Positions 1 to 9,699 of a stretch of DNA of 64,000 bases are shown here, piece by piece (the first letter of the stretch is position 1; each line of letters begins with the position of its first letter). A program made the translations under genes and the position numbers. Source of the DNA: Mesostigma viride (Eukaryota > Streptophyta > Mesostigmatophyceae > Mesostigmatales > Mesostigmataceae); assembly GCA_009746045.1 (NCBI GenBank), contig RPFO01001642.1, positions 293,001-357,000 of the forward strand, written 5' to 3'. Below the pieces are notes generated by a model. The model made no database searches, was not told the DNA's origin, and saw only the letters and a list, made by a program, of their open reading frames with translations.

Positions 1-695
1 CTTATGCTGGTCGGCAATGGAAGCTCGAGTGAATGCACAGGCGTGACCGTGCCACTCTGTCGGGTATTTAAGGGCAAACGGTGCGAGCCCTCGTTGAGAG
101 CTCGCCCCGGGAACGTGCCCCTTAAAGCGCGAAAAAGTGCAACGTTTGCCGTCGTGCTCACTGCTCAGCTGATGGCCAGGGTAGATGACACGAGCACGCC
201 CCGCCGGGGACGTACGAAACAAATTTAGTTCAAGCCACGTTCTGCCGGCGGGATCTGTGCGGAGATATGCAGAGATCGTGGTCGCAAGCCTCGGCGCAAG
301 ATGGTCCCCGCAGCGTCGTCCTGCATCGTGCACTTTTCTGGTTGCAGATGCTCGGGCGGGAGCTGGCAAGCGAGCTACGTGCCCATGCACGGCCCCCTCA
401 CGGCCCCAGTCGGCCAGGCTCCACTCCGCACACTCCAGCCCGGCGCGGCGCAGGCTGGCATGGCATTTGACCGGCCTTGGCGAGTCCCAGGCAGGAATGG
501 CGGGCGAACTGCCCCAAATCAAACTTGCGCACGTTGCTGCATTGCTGTCACAGCAGCAGAAGGCTCAACAGCAGAAGTGGGCTTTTTCGCGCGAAGATTG
601 GCACCACTGGTCCATGGCCGAATGCTTGCTAAATAATATGCCCCGTTGAAGCTAACACCACTTCCCTCAGCCAATTCCACCTAGACAGCAGTAAA
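1..695. other. upstream region of FtsZ1, no gene recognised
   Basis: Several short overlapping open frames occur on the plus strand here, but none shows a domain, codon pattern or splice context that I recognise. The stretch probably holds the promoter and 5' UTR of the FtsZ1 gene that begins at 696. I see no clear TATA box or other named element. Confidence 0.4.
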
Positions 696-2501
696 ATGGC
701 CTACGCCGTGGGGATGCACCTTCAGGCATGCCAGGCGAAGCAATCCCAGGTTGCGTTTCACGCGCCAGCATCCTACGTGGGCTTGAGAAGCAGTAATTTC
801 CGGCCCGGCAAGCCCACCAGCCACCATTATGCGCGTGGGGTAGCTCGCGTGCACAAATCACAAGCTGCTAGGCGACTCCTGGTGGTGGCATTAGACAGTG
901 CGCGTATTAAGGTCATCGGGGTCGGTGGTGGAGGCGGAAATGCGGTGAACCGTATGATGGAGGCAGGCCTTCAAGGCGTCCAGTTCTGGGCGGTAAACAC
1001 GGACGCACAGGCTTTGACATCGTCTCTGTGCCCTAACACCGTTCACATCGGCCAACAGCTAACACGCGGTCTTGGTGAGTTTTTTTGTTCCTGAAGCCGT
1101 TGTATAGCAGAGACATGCTGGGATTTCATTTCTGTCGACCGCTTTAAAGCAGCCGTCGGCGGTAAGCCCGGCCGTCAGTTTTGACCAAAGCGTCGTAAGA
1201 CATCCTTATACATGCACATCTGGGCTAGTCGGATTCTTAGTAAAGATTCGCAGCAGCATACAAGTAAATGCTTGCACGTTCCATGTAAGACCGCTGAGTG
1301 GAAGCGAATCCCTGTCGATGTATGCAACCCATGCTGCCGCGTGTCCAATTATCGCGGTGTCTTGATCATCTGTCGCTAAAATCGACGTAATGGTGTTGCC
1401 GGATCTCGATCTTGATTGCCAACAGGGTATGATACCTTAAATGGCATTTTTCATTACGGACCCTTCATGGTGTAGGGCAGACCCATGTACCTCCCAGCAT
1501 CCTTTGATGGCATGACTTGTCTCTGATAGGTGTATTTTCCTGAAGTGCACAGTATCTCTGTGAGGAGGGTTTACCACGGCGGTCGCTAGTGGGTGCTTAG
1601 CTAGCATCCCCAGCACATGCTAAGCCAGATGACCTGTGCTGTGAGCTGTTTGTCTGGCAAAGCCTTCTAACTTCACAGTGGAGAGAATTGATATCTGGTA
1701 CGGGTTGGTACTGTATTGACGAACCTGAATGTGGGCATAAGCGGATGTAGGTAAAGCGGCGTCAACTGTTCACCATCGTGGATTCCACCCCCATGCCCTT
1801 TGCTCCCCCCCCCCCCCCCCCCCGGCCCCCCTGGCCCCCCCTTTTGTGCGGGCAACATGATTTCAAGCCGTAGTGTGGGCCACAATCTGGAAGTGCCCGT
1901 TTTAAAAACATGCCTGTGTATGCCAAGCACAGCTTACAAAGGGATGCATGGAGGATTTCGAACGTGAACTGGGCCTTCTGCTGCTTTCCCTTAATCAAGA
2001 TACAGGGTTACATGCCCCCCAGCCCCGCCCCATCCAACCAACCCAGCATTCCTTGATATCTTCTTTTAAGTAGAGGTAGGTCTTCTTCTGAGTTTTTTTT
2101 ATGAGTTTTAAGATGAGGTGATGCCTGCGCTAGTTGTCTCTTTGATGCCAAGACCAAGACCCTTTTTCTATGAATGAGTATTTAAGTTTATACTTTCTCA
2201 CTGCCAGCACCATGCGCTATTCTGACTGCAGAGATACCCCAACCACTCGTGGTGTGCAACCCAGATTGAAGGCATATTGTAGCTAGGATTCTTTTGTAGC
2301 TACGATGGTGCTATGTTCCTATTCCCTCCCCACCCACTGGGTGGAATGGATGTCCGGTTGTGTGCAGGCGCACGCTCGCACACACACACACACACACACA
2401 CATACACACACACACGACATGCTGTAGTGACCGCACATGGGTAAGAGAAGTGGCACACATTGTGCCCATTAACCAATGCTCCCACGCTGCCGCTGTCCCT
2501 A

Positions 2502-2559
<58 letters not shown>

Positions 2560-4724
2560 CAACTGACGACCGACCGCAGGCACAGGCGGGAATGTGGAAC
2601 TGGGCGAGCAGGCGGCGGAGGAGTCCGCCGACGAGCTCGACCGCGCCGTCTCGGACGCCGAGCTCGTGTTCATCACCGCCGGGATGGGGGGCGGGACCGG
2701 GTCGGGCGCCGCCCCCGTGATCGCCCGCATGGCTCGCGAGCGGGGCATCCTGACGGTGGGCGTGGTCACCTACCCGTTCATGTTCGAGGGTCGGCGGAGG
2801 ACCGCCCAGGCCATGGGCGCGGTGGAGGAGCTGAAGAAGAACGTGGACACGCTGATCGTGATCCCAAATGACCGGCTGCTGGACGTGGTGGACCAGGCGA
2901 CGCCGTTGCAGGCGGCGTTCCTGCTGGCCGATGATGTGCTGCGGCAGGGCGTGCAAGGAATCTCGGATATCATCACGGTGCGTTGGTTTAGTTTTTGAGA
3001 AGGGTCGCTGGGTAAGAGGGAAGGATATGGTGTGCTGTGGGGGGCATGCAAGATACTCTTGCGGTGAGGACTGGACGGGTCGTGTTAGGCACAGCTCAGA
3101 ATCCTATCATGCTACTATGAAAATATGAGCACTGGGAGATCGAAGTTCGTGAGTGGATTGGTCGGGCGGGGGGGGGTGGGGGGCGGAAATGGGGAGGTAG
3201 GGCAGGATAGATGATTGTGAAAGGATTGAAATTGGGGGTGGGGGCTGAAAGTCAGGCTGCTCTGGTGAGGCGGAGGATGCCGTGATTGCAGGGGGTGGGG
3301 TGGAACAGGGGCTGAATAAAGAGGACAGAAATTACCGTGGTGAGGGAGAGGACATGTCAGCAAGAGTAAGAGAGGCAGGGGGGTTGTTGAGTATGGAAGG
3401 TTCTGAATCTCGTAGCAGCGTTACAAGCCATGGGCCTCTTCTACTTATATCAATTGAACAAAACACAAGCATCCCTACATACTTTTTTGTGACCGTGCGG
3501 ACGATTGATGACAGGGTACAGTCCAGTTAAGCAATCCTCTTCCCCTGCCGCGCGTCATCCCATTCCCCCCCCCCCCCTCCCCCGCCTGCCCGTGTTAAAT
3601 GCCTGGCCATGTCATAATCCCTTACAAATTGTTCAGCAGCAAACAACTGGTTAATCCTCAACTACCCCTTTGAAATTCGGCCGCTGTTATAAAACGCTCA
3701 TCCCTGTAAGACGCAGTGCCTGCCTTGCTTCACGCCTATCCCCCCCCCCCCCCCCCGCATGTGCCCGGCCTTGTCACCATCCCTTACCATTTCCTTGGTG
3801 AAGAAGCAGGTGCAAGCACCCAGCAAGCTATGAACTATAAGCTGTGACATGCTAATTTTATAAGCTATGACATCATAGTAGTATCACGGAATATAAAAGA
3901 TTACATAGCTCGCTGTATATTCACTAGTATATATCAACTTATCAAGCAATGATATACGATTGCGGAATGCCACGATTTCCCTGACGCTCTCTCGTGGTGC
4001 TGCCCATGTTTCCCACCCCAGCCCCCACCCCCCACCCCCCCGTCGGTCCCCGGTTTTATGACCATCCTTTGACCATCAGCTAACCAGCAGCCAGCCGGTC
4101 AACGCTCATCACTTGATGCATTCCCTGCTTTCTTTCAACTAAACTCACCTCCCCACCCCACCCCACACACATACACATACGCAGGTTCCTGGCCTTGTCA
4201 ACGTCGATTTCGCCGATGTCAAGGCCGTCATGTCCAACAGCGGGACCGCCATGCTGGGGGTGGGCGTGTCCACCGGGAAGAATCGCGCCGAGGAGGCCGC
4301 CACCCAGGCCACATCTGCGCCGCTGATCGAACGCTCCATCGAGCGCGCCACAGGGATCGTCTACAACATCACCGGCGGGGTCGACTTGACCCTCCGCGAG
4401 GTCAACGTCGTGTCTGAGGTTGTGACCTCGATGGCCGACCCCTCGGCCAACGTCATCTTCGGCGCGGTGATCGACGAGAAGTACAACGGCGAGATCCGCG
4501 TCACCATCATCGCCACGGGGTTCTCCCAGTCCTACTCGGACGGCGCCAAGGCGGTCCCTGGGGTCAAGGGGATCGTCCCCGGGATCGGCCTGGGCGGCGC
4601 GGGCAAGTCAATGGGGGCGGCGGGCAAGGCGGCGCCGCCCAAGCCGTCCCCGTGGCAGCGGCCGGAATCGAGGACCGGTTTCCCCGGTAGTGGCGCGGCC
4701 GGGCGGAAGGACGGGTACTTGTGA
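696..4724 (+). CDS. FTSZ1: plastid division protein FtsZ1 (three exons)
   Basis: Tubulin-like GTPase that forms the division ring inside the plastid. I place three exons: 696-1074, 2580-2977 and 4185-4724. Introns are GT-AG (GTGAGT and GTGCGT donors, CGCAG and CGCAG acceptors) and the joins keep frame, giving 438 residues. The first ~65 residues are basic and Ser/Ala-rich, consistent with a chloroplast transit peptide. The GTP-binding start [15 protein letters not shown], the tubulin signature GGGTGSG and the T7 loop NVDFADVK with both catalytic Asp are all present. Wording such as LTRGLGTGGN and [16 protein letters not shown] fits the FtsZ1 rather than the FtsZ2 branch. The C-terminus ends in a Gly/Pro/Lys-rich tail without the short ARC6-binding peptide of FtsZ2. 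Start chosen as the first ATG before the transit-like segment. Gene identity is very secure, exon edges nearly so. Confidence 0.95.
1075..2579 (+). other. FtsZ1 intron 1 with CA repeats
   Basis: GT-AG intron of 1.5 kb. It contains a C homopolymer near 1807-1823 and two (CA)n runs, about 2380-2414 and 2504-2556, the second lying only ~20 bases from the acceptor. No gene is seen inside it. Confidence 0.85.
2978..4184 (+). other. FtsZ1 intron 2
   Basis: GT-AG intron of 1.2 kb rich in C and G homopolymer tracts (3168-3183, 3564-3584, 3739-3756, 4019-4040). It joins ATC ACG to GTT CCT in phase 0, recreating the conserved [12 protein letters not shown] segment, so the boundaries are well supported. 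Confidence 0.85.
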
Positions 4725-5524
4725 AGCGCAGAGGCTTTGCGAGGGCTACCCCTCGTCTGACGATAACCATTACAGTGGCCATTACAGTGACCATTAGAAT
4801 GACAATGTCCGGTACACGAGGCTTCGCGAGGGCCAATCCTTCGAAGGGGTTAAATCCCCTAGTCCCATTCGCTTATTGGATAGCAGAGTGGGGCCAACCA
4901 ACTTCGGGGTCACCCTCGTCGAGTGTTGGCCTGAATTGTGGGCGGCTTTACCAGTGCCGCGGTCGATTTTGGGGAGTCTCGGATCGAGGCTGGTCGATTC
5001 CTACGCATCCGTGCGATGTTGTCTACGCATGGCAGGTTCTCCATGCTCAAAGCAGCCACAGCCTGGTTCAAGGAGTCACACTGCTCACAAGGACCTGATG
5101 GCAGAGTGAATCGGATTCACGGGGCGTTGCCCTCTCGAAATGTCAGGATTCAAGTTGTCCGGGCTGAAAATGAATGTCGGGATTCATGAAATGTTCAACT
5201 TTATGGCCTGGGTCCTGCTGTTCATGGGCGTTATATGGGAAGGGATAGTCTGCAGGGTCCTGCAAGTCCGTGTGCTTGTGACTGCCCACGAGACAGGTAT
5301 AAATTTGTGTGACTTTGGAACCTGGACTGTGAGTGCTTTGCTGGCATAGATGTTTAGTTGGCCGGGGGTTGAATGGGCTTGGGGCCTTGGGCATTTACTG
5401 TAGCAGGCTGTACATGGACTACTTGACGTTGTCTTTTGAGAGAAATGTGGTTTCTCGTTTTGTTTCAAAGGGGGAGTAGCTTGCATGGATGAACATTATT
5501 AATAGGGACGCAACCCTAACACCT
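4725..5524. other. intergenic, 3' of FtsZ1
   Basis: Presumably the FtsZ1 3' UTR and spacer. Short repeated words occur just after the stop codon (GGCTTTGCGAGGGC and GGCTTCGCGAGGGCC near 4733 and 4822). No coding signal was recognised. Confidence 0.4.
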
Positions 5525-5535
5525 CCGTTTACAAT
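5525..5535. repeat. target-site duplication, left side of element copy A
   Basis: The 11-bp word CCGTTTACAAT here is repeated exactly at 9648-9658. The two copies bracket the retroelement of 5536-9647. This length is typical of target-primed reverse transcription. Confidence 0.8.
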
Positions 5536-5566
5536 TAATTAATTAATTAATTAATTAATTAATTAG
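5534..5566. repeat. (AATT)n tail of copy A
   Basis: About eight AATT units mark the 3' terminus of the minus-strand retroelement. Other elements in the window have comparable but different short-repeat tails. Confidence 0.85.
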
Positions 5567-5723
5567 GAGCATAACTCCGTTGGGAGTATATGTATCACAT
5601 AGCCCAGAGAAGGGGCATATGGCCTATAACACATTCTAAGCTACTTCCTGCAAGGGTGGGAATGTAAACGACACTTGCTCTAGTTGCACCAGGGCACCTG
5701 CATCCCCATGATCTATCAAGCTA

Positions 5724-5724
<1 letters not shown>

Positions 5725-5754
<30 letters not shown>

Positions 5755-6039
5755 CTACTTGCGTGTCATGCGCAAAGGCATGCCACGGAGTACTATGCTA
5801 ATCTCATTAGAAAAATAATTACACAAAAGTTTAAACAAATATCGTCTGCATCATCCCCCAACCGTTAAGCACTAGATGGGGACGTAATCCTCATCCGAGC
5901 TGTCCTCTACTGTAATGGCAGACGAGGCGGTAGTCTAGCGGCTATCCTCAGGACCAATAACCTCCACCTGCGGACTTCTACCCTGGCTAGCAACGGGCTG
6001 CGGGGCCCGTGGGGAGAAAACAGGAGCATACCCCTCGGG
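5725..6039 (-). mobile_element. nested 315-bp retroposed insertion with (AAGT)n tail
   Basis: The 9-bp word TCAAGCTAT occurs at 5716-5724 and again at 6040-6048, flanking a 315-bp segment that begins with about seven AAGT units. Copy C of the host element has the uninterrupted site at 52063-52071, and copy B also lacks the segment, so this is a true insertion. On the minus strand the tail is at its 3' end, as in LINE or SINE insertions. No coding capacity was seen, so it is either a SINE or a 5'-truncated LINE. Confidence 0.85.
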
Positions 6040-6309
6040 TCAAGCTATGCCGAGCTAAGGGGGAGCCTGTCATGGGGGGGAAGATCATCATAGCTATACA
6101 AAAGCTAGGGTGTGGCATCTCAGCAGAGAGCAGCTCTCTGCATGGGCACAGCATAACTAAATATAGCTAGGCATCATCTGGAGTGTGGCCCGCATCATAG
6201 GCACACATATGTACATGGCTAAATAATGCTCGTGAATCAGCTGGTATAGTGCCTGTAGGAGGCGTACATGTACATGGCCACGGTCTATCTATTCTACACT
6301 ACTACTGCT

Positions 6310-6485
6310 GTATTCCCCTAAGCTGGGGCGTTTGGAGTCGCTGGGGCCGCGGTGGTCGCATGCCAGGGCTTGTGGCCGACGTAGATGGCCGCCCCCTTCC
6401 AGTACACCGGCTGCCCCGCCTTGGTCTGCCGGAGCTGGAGGTAGGTCGGCCATAGCTCCCGTCGCCGTTATTGCTGCGCCAGGTG
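6310..6485 (-). pseudogene. C-terminal end of copy A ORF1, separated by insertion
   Basis: On the minus strand this encodes ELWPTYLQLRQTKAGQP, then VYWKGAAIYVGHKPWHA. Copy B has the same words in continuity with the rest of ORF1. The ending resembles the last strand of L1-type ORF1 proteins (trp/tyr-rich, about 20 residues before the stop). Its separation by 1.7 kb from the upstream part is the main evidence for the insertion between them. Confidence 0.6.
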
Positions 6486-6497
6486 TCACGGACGCGA

Positions 6498-8213
6498 GCT
6501 GTGTCATCCGGGCGCCCACTATGCACAAGACCGGTGACGTGCGCAAGGAATTTGTTTTCTGCGCATTTTCGACAAAGGCTAGTGACCGGGGGGGGGACAC
6601 TAGCACTTACAGCATAAGAGCGGACGAAAGTGCACGTGCGCGCGCGCCGGGCCAGGCACGGCTGGGCGCGCAGCACAGACGTACTTGAGCGGACGGCAGC
6701 ACAAGTGCGCAGCGTCGAGAGGATCATACGCGAGTTAGTGGACAGCTGGAGCTGGAGCTGGAGCTGGAGCTGGAGCTGGACTGCTGGACTTCAACAGCGC
6801 CGAGGCTATTGACAGGCCAGGTGTCTTTGTGGTGTAGAATAGCGGGTCAACGTTATGAGGACTGGACAGAAAATGGAAAAGGACAATTTGCGGTGCGGAG
6901 CCAGATCGCTGGAATGAATGCGAAGTCGCTGGCAGCCTTAAAAAGGGATTTCTTCTAGAAAGGAAAGATTAGAAGCAATGTTTGCTGGGCCACTCACACG
7001 CAAGGTGTGAGCGTGCAGATTGTTTGAAGGATATTATGCTTCGACCTTGGTGGACGTGACTCAATGCCGGACATTCCCAGGGACAGAAATGCCGGAGCCT
7101 CTAGGAGATGAGATCGGCAACAGGGTAGCAATTTAGATTTGTCGGGATGCCTTCCTGTTTTTGTTGGCATGTGTGGTAGTAAGCCAGGACGGCAACTGGA
7201 ATGCGGTTTCTGTTTGCATGGTTCAGGCAGCAAGATAGTTTTGGCATTCCTGGCTGGACTGACAAGTGTGGCGTGTGTCATGCGTGTGGCATGACGAATG
7301 GTTTGATTCATAGTCGAAGAGGACTCTCACGTAGCGTGTAGTCTCTTCGAGTCTCTCGTTAGTGGCCTTCGTGTTTCTCCCTTTCCTTGGGAGCAAGGCC
7401 GGTAGCATGTCATGGAGCGCTGCCTAACTGCGGGCTCGTGAGCATGGAGTGCATCGATATTGAGACTATCAACGTGTTGTAATTGTATTAACTTTCTCAA
7501 TAAATTCCGCATGTGCGGCTTCATCATCAGACTGTGCAAAGTGTGTGTTTTGAAAGCATTATTCTATAGCAGGGGAGGCAATAAGGTGGATATCAGGCAC
7601 GAGGGACAGTTCCTTGTCCTCGGCTGAGAGCCCTCCTTTCTTTACTCGAAGAGACTACCCGGTAGTCTGCTTCCTTCTGTTCGAAGCCAAGACGTTGGCT
7701 TTAGTGTTTATCAACCATCAGCAGTACAGGGAACGGCCTGGCTGACAGTTTGTAAAGGAAGTGTCTTGAGACAGATTTTAAGAAAATAGAACTAGCCAGA
7801 ATTTGCTGGCTCTTGTCTTTTTCTGGCAGGCTAGTCGAGTCGTTATCCTTGACGCCTGTTATAAAGCCTTTGGTTGTTGCTTCGTCTCAGCGAAACCTAG
7901 GCTTGTTGGTTCTTGTTTTGCCCATTGGTCAGCTGGTGCATGCCACTGATCGACGCGAGCGCAGACTCGAGCCATGGCGGATGCAAATAGAGCAGATGCC
8001 GACACGCCCGCTCCGGGGTCGAATGGCGGGATTCCTCCCGCCGTACCCGCAGTGGGTGAGAGTCGCGACCAAGAAGCGCCGCTGAGTGGGACAGGTCCTC
8101 GCCCACCCCACCGGGTATGCAGTTAAGGCAGGCACGTCAGCTCAGCTCATTTGGGTTCTACCAAAGCTGAGCATGGCCAACCGCCATGGTGGCGCCGGAG
8201 ATTGTGGCACGCA
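6498..8213. mobile_element. probable second insertion within copy A
   Basis: Copy B is continuous where copy A breaks: copy A sequence up to ~6490 and from ~8221 aligns to adjacent bases near 21065-21085. The word GACGCGA is found at 6491-6497 and 8214-8220 and may be a 7-bp target duplication. The interior includes a (GGAGCT)n run at 6744-6780, polyadenylation-like AATAAA near 7499, and a short open frame at 7973-8125 starting in a good ATG context. I cannot assign a family. A deletion in copy B is the alternative. Confidence 0.5.
7973..8125 (+). CDS. short open frame inside the 6.5-8.2 kb insertion
   Basis: Fifty codons starting at an ATG in a favourable context (GAGCCATGG), Ala/Pro/Asp-rich at the start, ending TAA. 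A possible donor (GTATGC) lies at its end, so it might be the first exon or the beginning of a Gag-like ORF of an element that was cut short. No homology recognised. It may be chance. Confidence 0.2.
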
Positions 8214-8227
8214 GACGCGACACAGGG

Positions 8228-9499
8228 TCAAGTCATCGTCAAGGGTGAAGTGAGTCTTCTCGAGCCGCTTGCGGCGTCTGAGAAAAGAAATCTCAGTGTC
8301 CGCCGGGTACGTTCTTAAAGGTGAGAAGCAGCGGGGGCGCCCCTGCCTTACCCCGCGCGCGGGGAAGGCGGTGGGCGACCAGCTCGATCTCACCATGCAT
8401 TAAGGCCCATGCGACCAAGGATTTCTCTCTCAAACGCACGCGTAAGCTTCTCGGAATTCTCACCTTCCTCCATGTCGAAGTTCTTGACAATGACGTTGAG
8501 GATGCGCCTGGCCGGAGCTCGGCCTCCTCGCGGAGGTCAAGCGTCTGCCGCTGGAGCTGGGCTGCGACGGCGGAGGTGGTGGAGGTGGTGTGCTGCTTAA
8601 GCATGTCCGCCCTGGTCGTGATGGGAGGAGCATCGCCGGCCAGGCCAGCAGGGGCTGGCTTGGCGGCAATGTCCTTCACCGCCTGGGCGGTGAGGCCTGC
8701 GGTCATTTTGCAGGACCTCGATGGCGATGGCCTTGTCCTTGAGGCGCTGGTCGATGTCGCGGAGCTGGGCGGAGATGGAGTCGGTGGAGGCGGAGGGGGG
8801 GGGGGGGGGGGCGAGGAGGGTGGCGGTGGCGCGGTGGGGATGGTGGGGAGCTCAGCAGCCAGCGTGCGACCCACAGCTGCCACATCTGCAGCAAGGGGCA
8901 TCACGTGCTGTGAGAGGGCTTCGTGGAAGTGGAGGAGGAAGGAGGATTCGGTCAAGGGGGCGGGGTGCAGGAGGTCCTCGGCAGAGCGCTTAAGGATGGT
9001 AAAGAGAGCTGCGAGCTGAAGGCGGGGGCGAGACCAGCCGGCCAGGTTGGTCGAAGAAGGTACGTCAGATACGTGGCACTGGGAAAACCGGCTGTCAGCT
9101 CCGTTGCGGAAAAGTTGGTTTTGAAATGGAGTTGCTGGCACAGGGCCAGCAGTGAGGCGCCGGTGTGACCCGTAAAACACGAGATCCAGTATCTTGATGG
9201 GTGACATGTCGAAAAGGCCAGGCCTGTTGACGTCGAAGGTGGTAAAGAGCCTGTCAACGTCAAAATCGCGCTCAGACCAGCCAGGTTCGCCTGGGCGACT
9301 GCGCTTTGGGTCAGGCAATGCAGAGGGCGAGGAAGGCCCGGGAGGTATCAGTCTGGGCGACCACCAGTGCGCGACTAGTGTCACCACTGCCTTCCGGACC
9401 TGAGGGCGAAGCTGCAGCCGGATCGAGCTGCAGACGTATTTTCAATTTGCCGAGCGCAGCCGCCAGGCTGCTTTGCGTCGAGTAGCGTTTGCTCGTCAT
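8228..9499 (-). pseudogene. decayed ORF1-type protein of retroelement copy A
   Basis: Begins around MTSKR..STQSSLAAALG at 9499, which matches MSKRPSTQRSLAAALG in copy B. A middle part (to ~8293) includes a long proline run and a segment FDMSPIKILDLVFYG. The C-terminal part, read by shifting frame near 8480, matches the better copy B version with MEEGENSEKLARAFERE and AHRLPRA, followed by FLRRRKRLEKTHFTLDDD. This resembles the RNA-binding ORF1 proteins of L1-like elements. Several frame changes are needed, so it is not functional. The last ~50 codons lie beyond the insertion, at 6480-6310. Confidence 0.6.
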
Positions 9500-9647
9500 G
9501 TATATTGCGTAATAGCTTCAGAAAATTATATCAGCATGTGCGTCTTAGAAAGACGAAGCAAATGTGATATTCACAGCCAAATTCGGTGCTCAAAGGTGAA
9601 AGTTATGAGCTCCGCCGTCAGCTAGCCATGGCTACCTCGTGGCATGG

Positions 9648-9658
9648 CCGTTTACAAT
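9648..9658. repeat. target-site duplication, right side of copy A
   Basis: Exact second copy of CCGTTTACAAT, marking the 5' junction of the minus-strand element. Confidence 0.8.
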
Positions 9659-9699
9659 AGATGGCCTATATGAAATATATTAGTTAGGGCAGGCAGTTG

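Larger units (their letters stand above)
5536..9647 (-). mobile_element. ORF1-only non-LTR retroelement, copy A
   Basis: A 4.1 kb insertion read on the minus strand, 5' end near 9647 and 3' end at 5536 with an (AATT)n tail. It is bracketed by the 11-bp duplication CCGTTTACAAT. Copy B (about 20442-22955) and copy C (51887-52236) are related. It encodes a decayed RNA-binding ORF1-type protein but I find no reverse transcriptase in it. Just inside the tail is a small hairpin word (ACTCCGTTGGGAGT) followed by a stretch ending in CACATA, which resembles the 3' end of the RT-encoding LINEs at 12.1 and 23.6 kb. It is interrupted by a 315-bp insertion and probably by a 1.7 kb one. Confidence 0.8.

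Noticed and set aside
2300..2956. Frames over the CA repeat and FtsZ1 exon 2 in other frames
   Set aside because: Shadows of the CA repeat and of the real FtsZ1 exon; composition His/Thr or Val/Cys only.
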